From the NCBI GenBank assembly GCA_030622395.1, contig JAUXGF010000186.1:1-6161 (forward strand): a stretch of DNA of 6,161 bases, read 5' to 3'. Numbering within the stretch: position 1 is the stretch's first letter; each line of letters begins with the position of its first letter. Under the pieces are notes generated by a model. The model did not search any database and had not been told where the DNA came from. It was given only the letters and a program-made list of their open reading frames with translations. This DNA comes from Calditrichaceae bacterium. GTDB lineage: Bacteria > Calditrichota > Calditrichia > Calditrichales > Calditrichaceae. Below are positions 6,054 through 6,161 of this stretch, piece by piece. A program made the position numbers and the translations under genes.

Positions 6054-6161
6054 AGCAATATTTTTAAATAACTTATATATCAAACAATTTATTCGCTGCT
6101 TAAGTTCAGAGCTCCTGACCCCGTGTATGAAAATCAGGTATTTAAAATAGTTGTTTCGCAA

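Larger units (their letters stand above)
5050..6161. other. Gene-free, repeat-rich intergenic region
   Basis: About 1.1 kb with no reading frame that looks like a protein. The longer frames here cross the repeats and have no family resemblance or ribosome site. The region contains at least four kinds of repeat, listed separately. Position 5281-5350 and 5400-5710 hold AT-rich sequence with nothing I recognise beyond a perfect 10-bp palindrome GCCTATAGGC at 5557-5566. No tRNA or rRNA is evident. It may hold the promoter of the macroglobulin gene next to 5120 and possibly regulatory or transcript-end structures of a gene beyond the right edge. Confidence 0.6.

Noticed and set aside
6045..6161. 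Minus-strand frame of 38 codons open to the right edge, ending with TAG at 6045-6047
   Set aside because: It could be the C-terminus of a gene beyond the window, but it shows no family motif and its stop falls in the hairpin repeat; too little to call.

Overview
The window holds one large gene and one toxin-antitoxin pair, all on the minus strand, followed by about 1.1 kb of repeat-rich sequence without a convincing gene. The DNA is AT-leaning, start sites for two of the three genes have clear Shine-Dalgarno motifs, and the standard bacterial code fits. The mix of a bacterial alpha-2-macroglobulin, a HigB/HigA pair and several dispersed palindromic repeats suggests an environmental Gram-negative bacterium. 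The repeats resemble those common in candidate-phylum genomes such as Omnitrophota and relatives. That taxonomic guess rests on general resemblance and is weak.

Layout: positions 1-210 encode the first 70 residues of a HigA-type antitoxin, cut by the window edge. Positions 225-506 encode a HigB toxin of the RelE/ParE fold; toxin comes before antitoxin, 14 bases apart, as is usual for higBA. A perfect 7-bp inverted repeat just upstream of higB is the likely autoregulatory operator. Positions 507-732 are intergenic and carry a 73-bp palindromic repeat. Positions 733-5049 encode a 1438-residue exported alpha-2-macroglobulin-like protein with MG domains, a bait-like disordered segment, an A2M domain and a toroid (TED-like) domain. 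It has no CxEQ thioester motif anywhere. Positions 5050-6161 hold a 145-bp inverted-repeat element, a short degenerate tandem repeat built on ATCCGTG, a second and decayed member of the 73-bp repeat family, and a cluster of GTCCC/GGGAC hairpins. Two of those hairpins look like degenerate CRISPR repeats spaced 68 bp apart.

The genes do not form an obvious pathway. The macroglobulin is probably an envelope protease trap or scaffold acting outside the cytoplasm. The higBA pair is a self-contained stress or stability module that happens to lie downstream on the same strand. The most interesting points are the loss of the thioester in the macroglobulin and the CRISPR-like hairpin repeats near the right edge.
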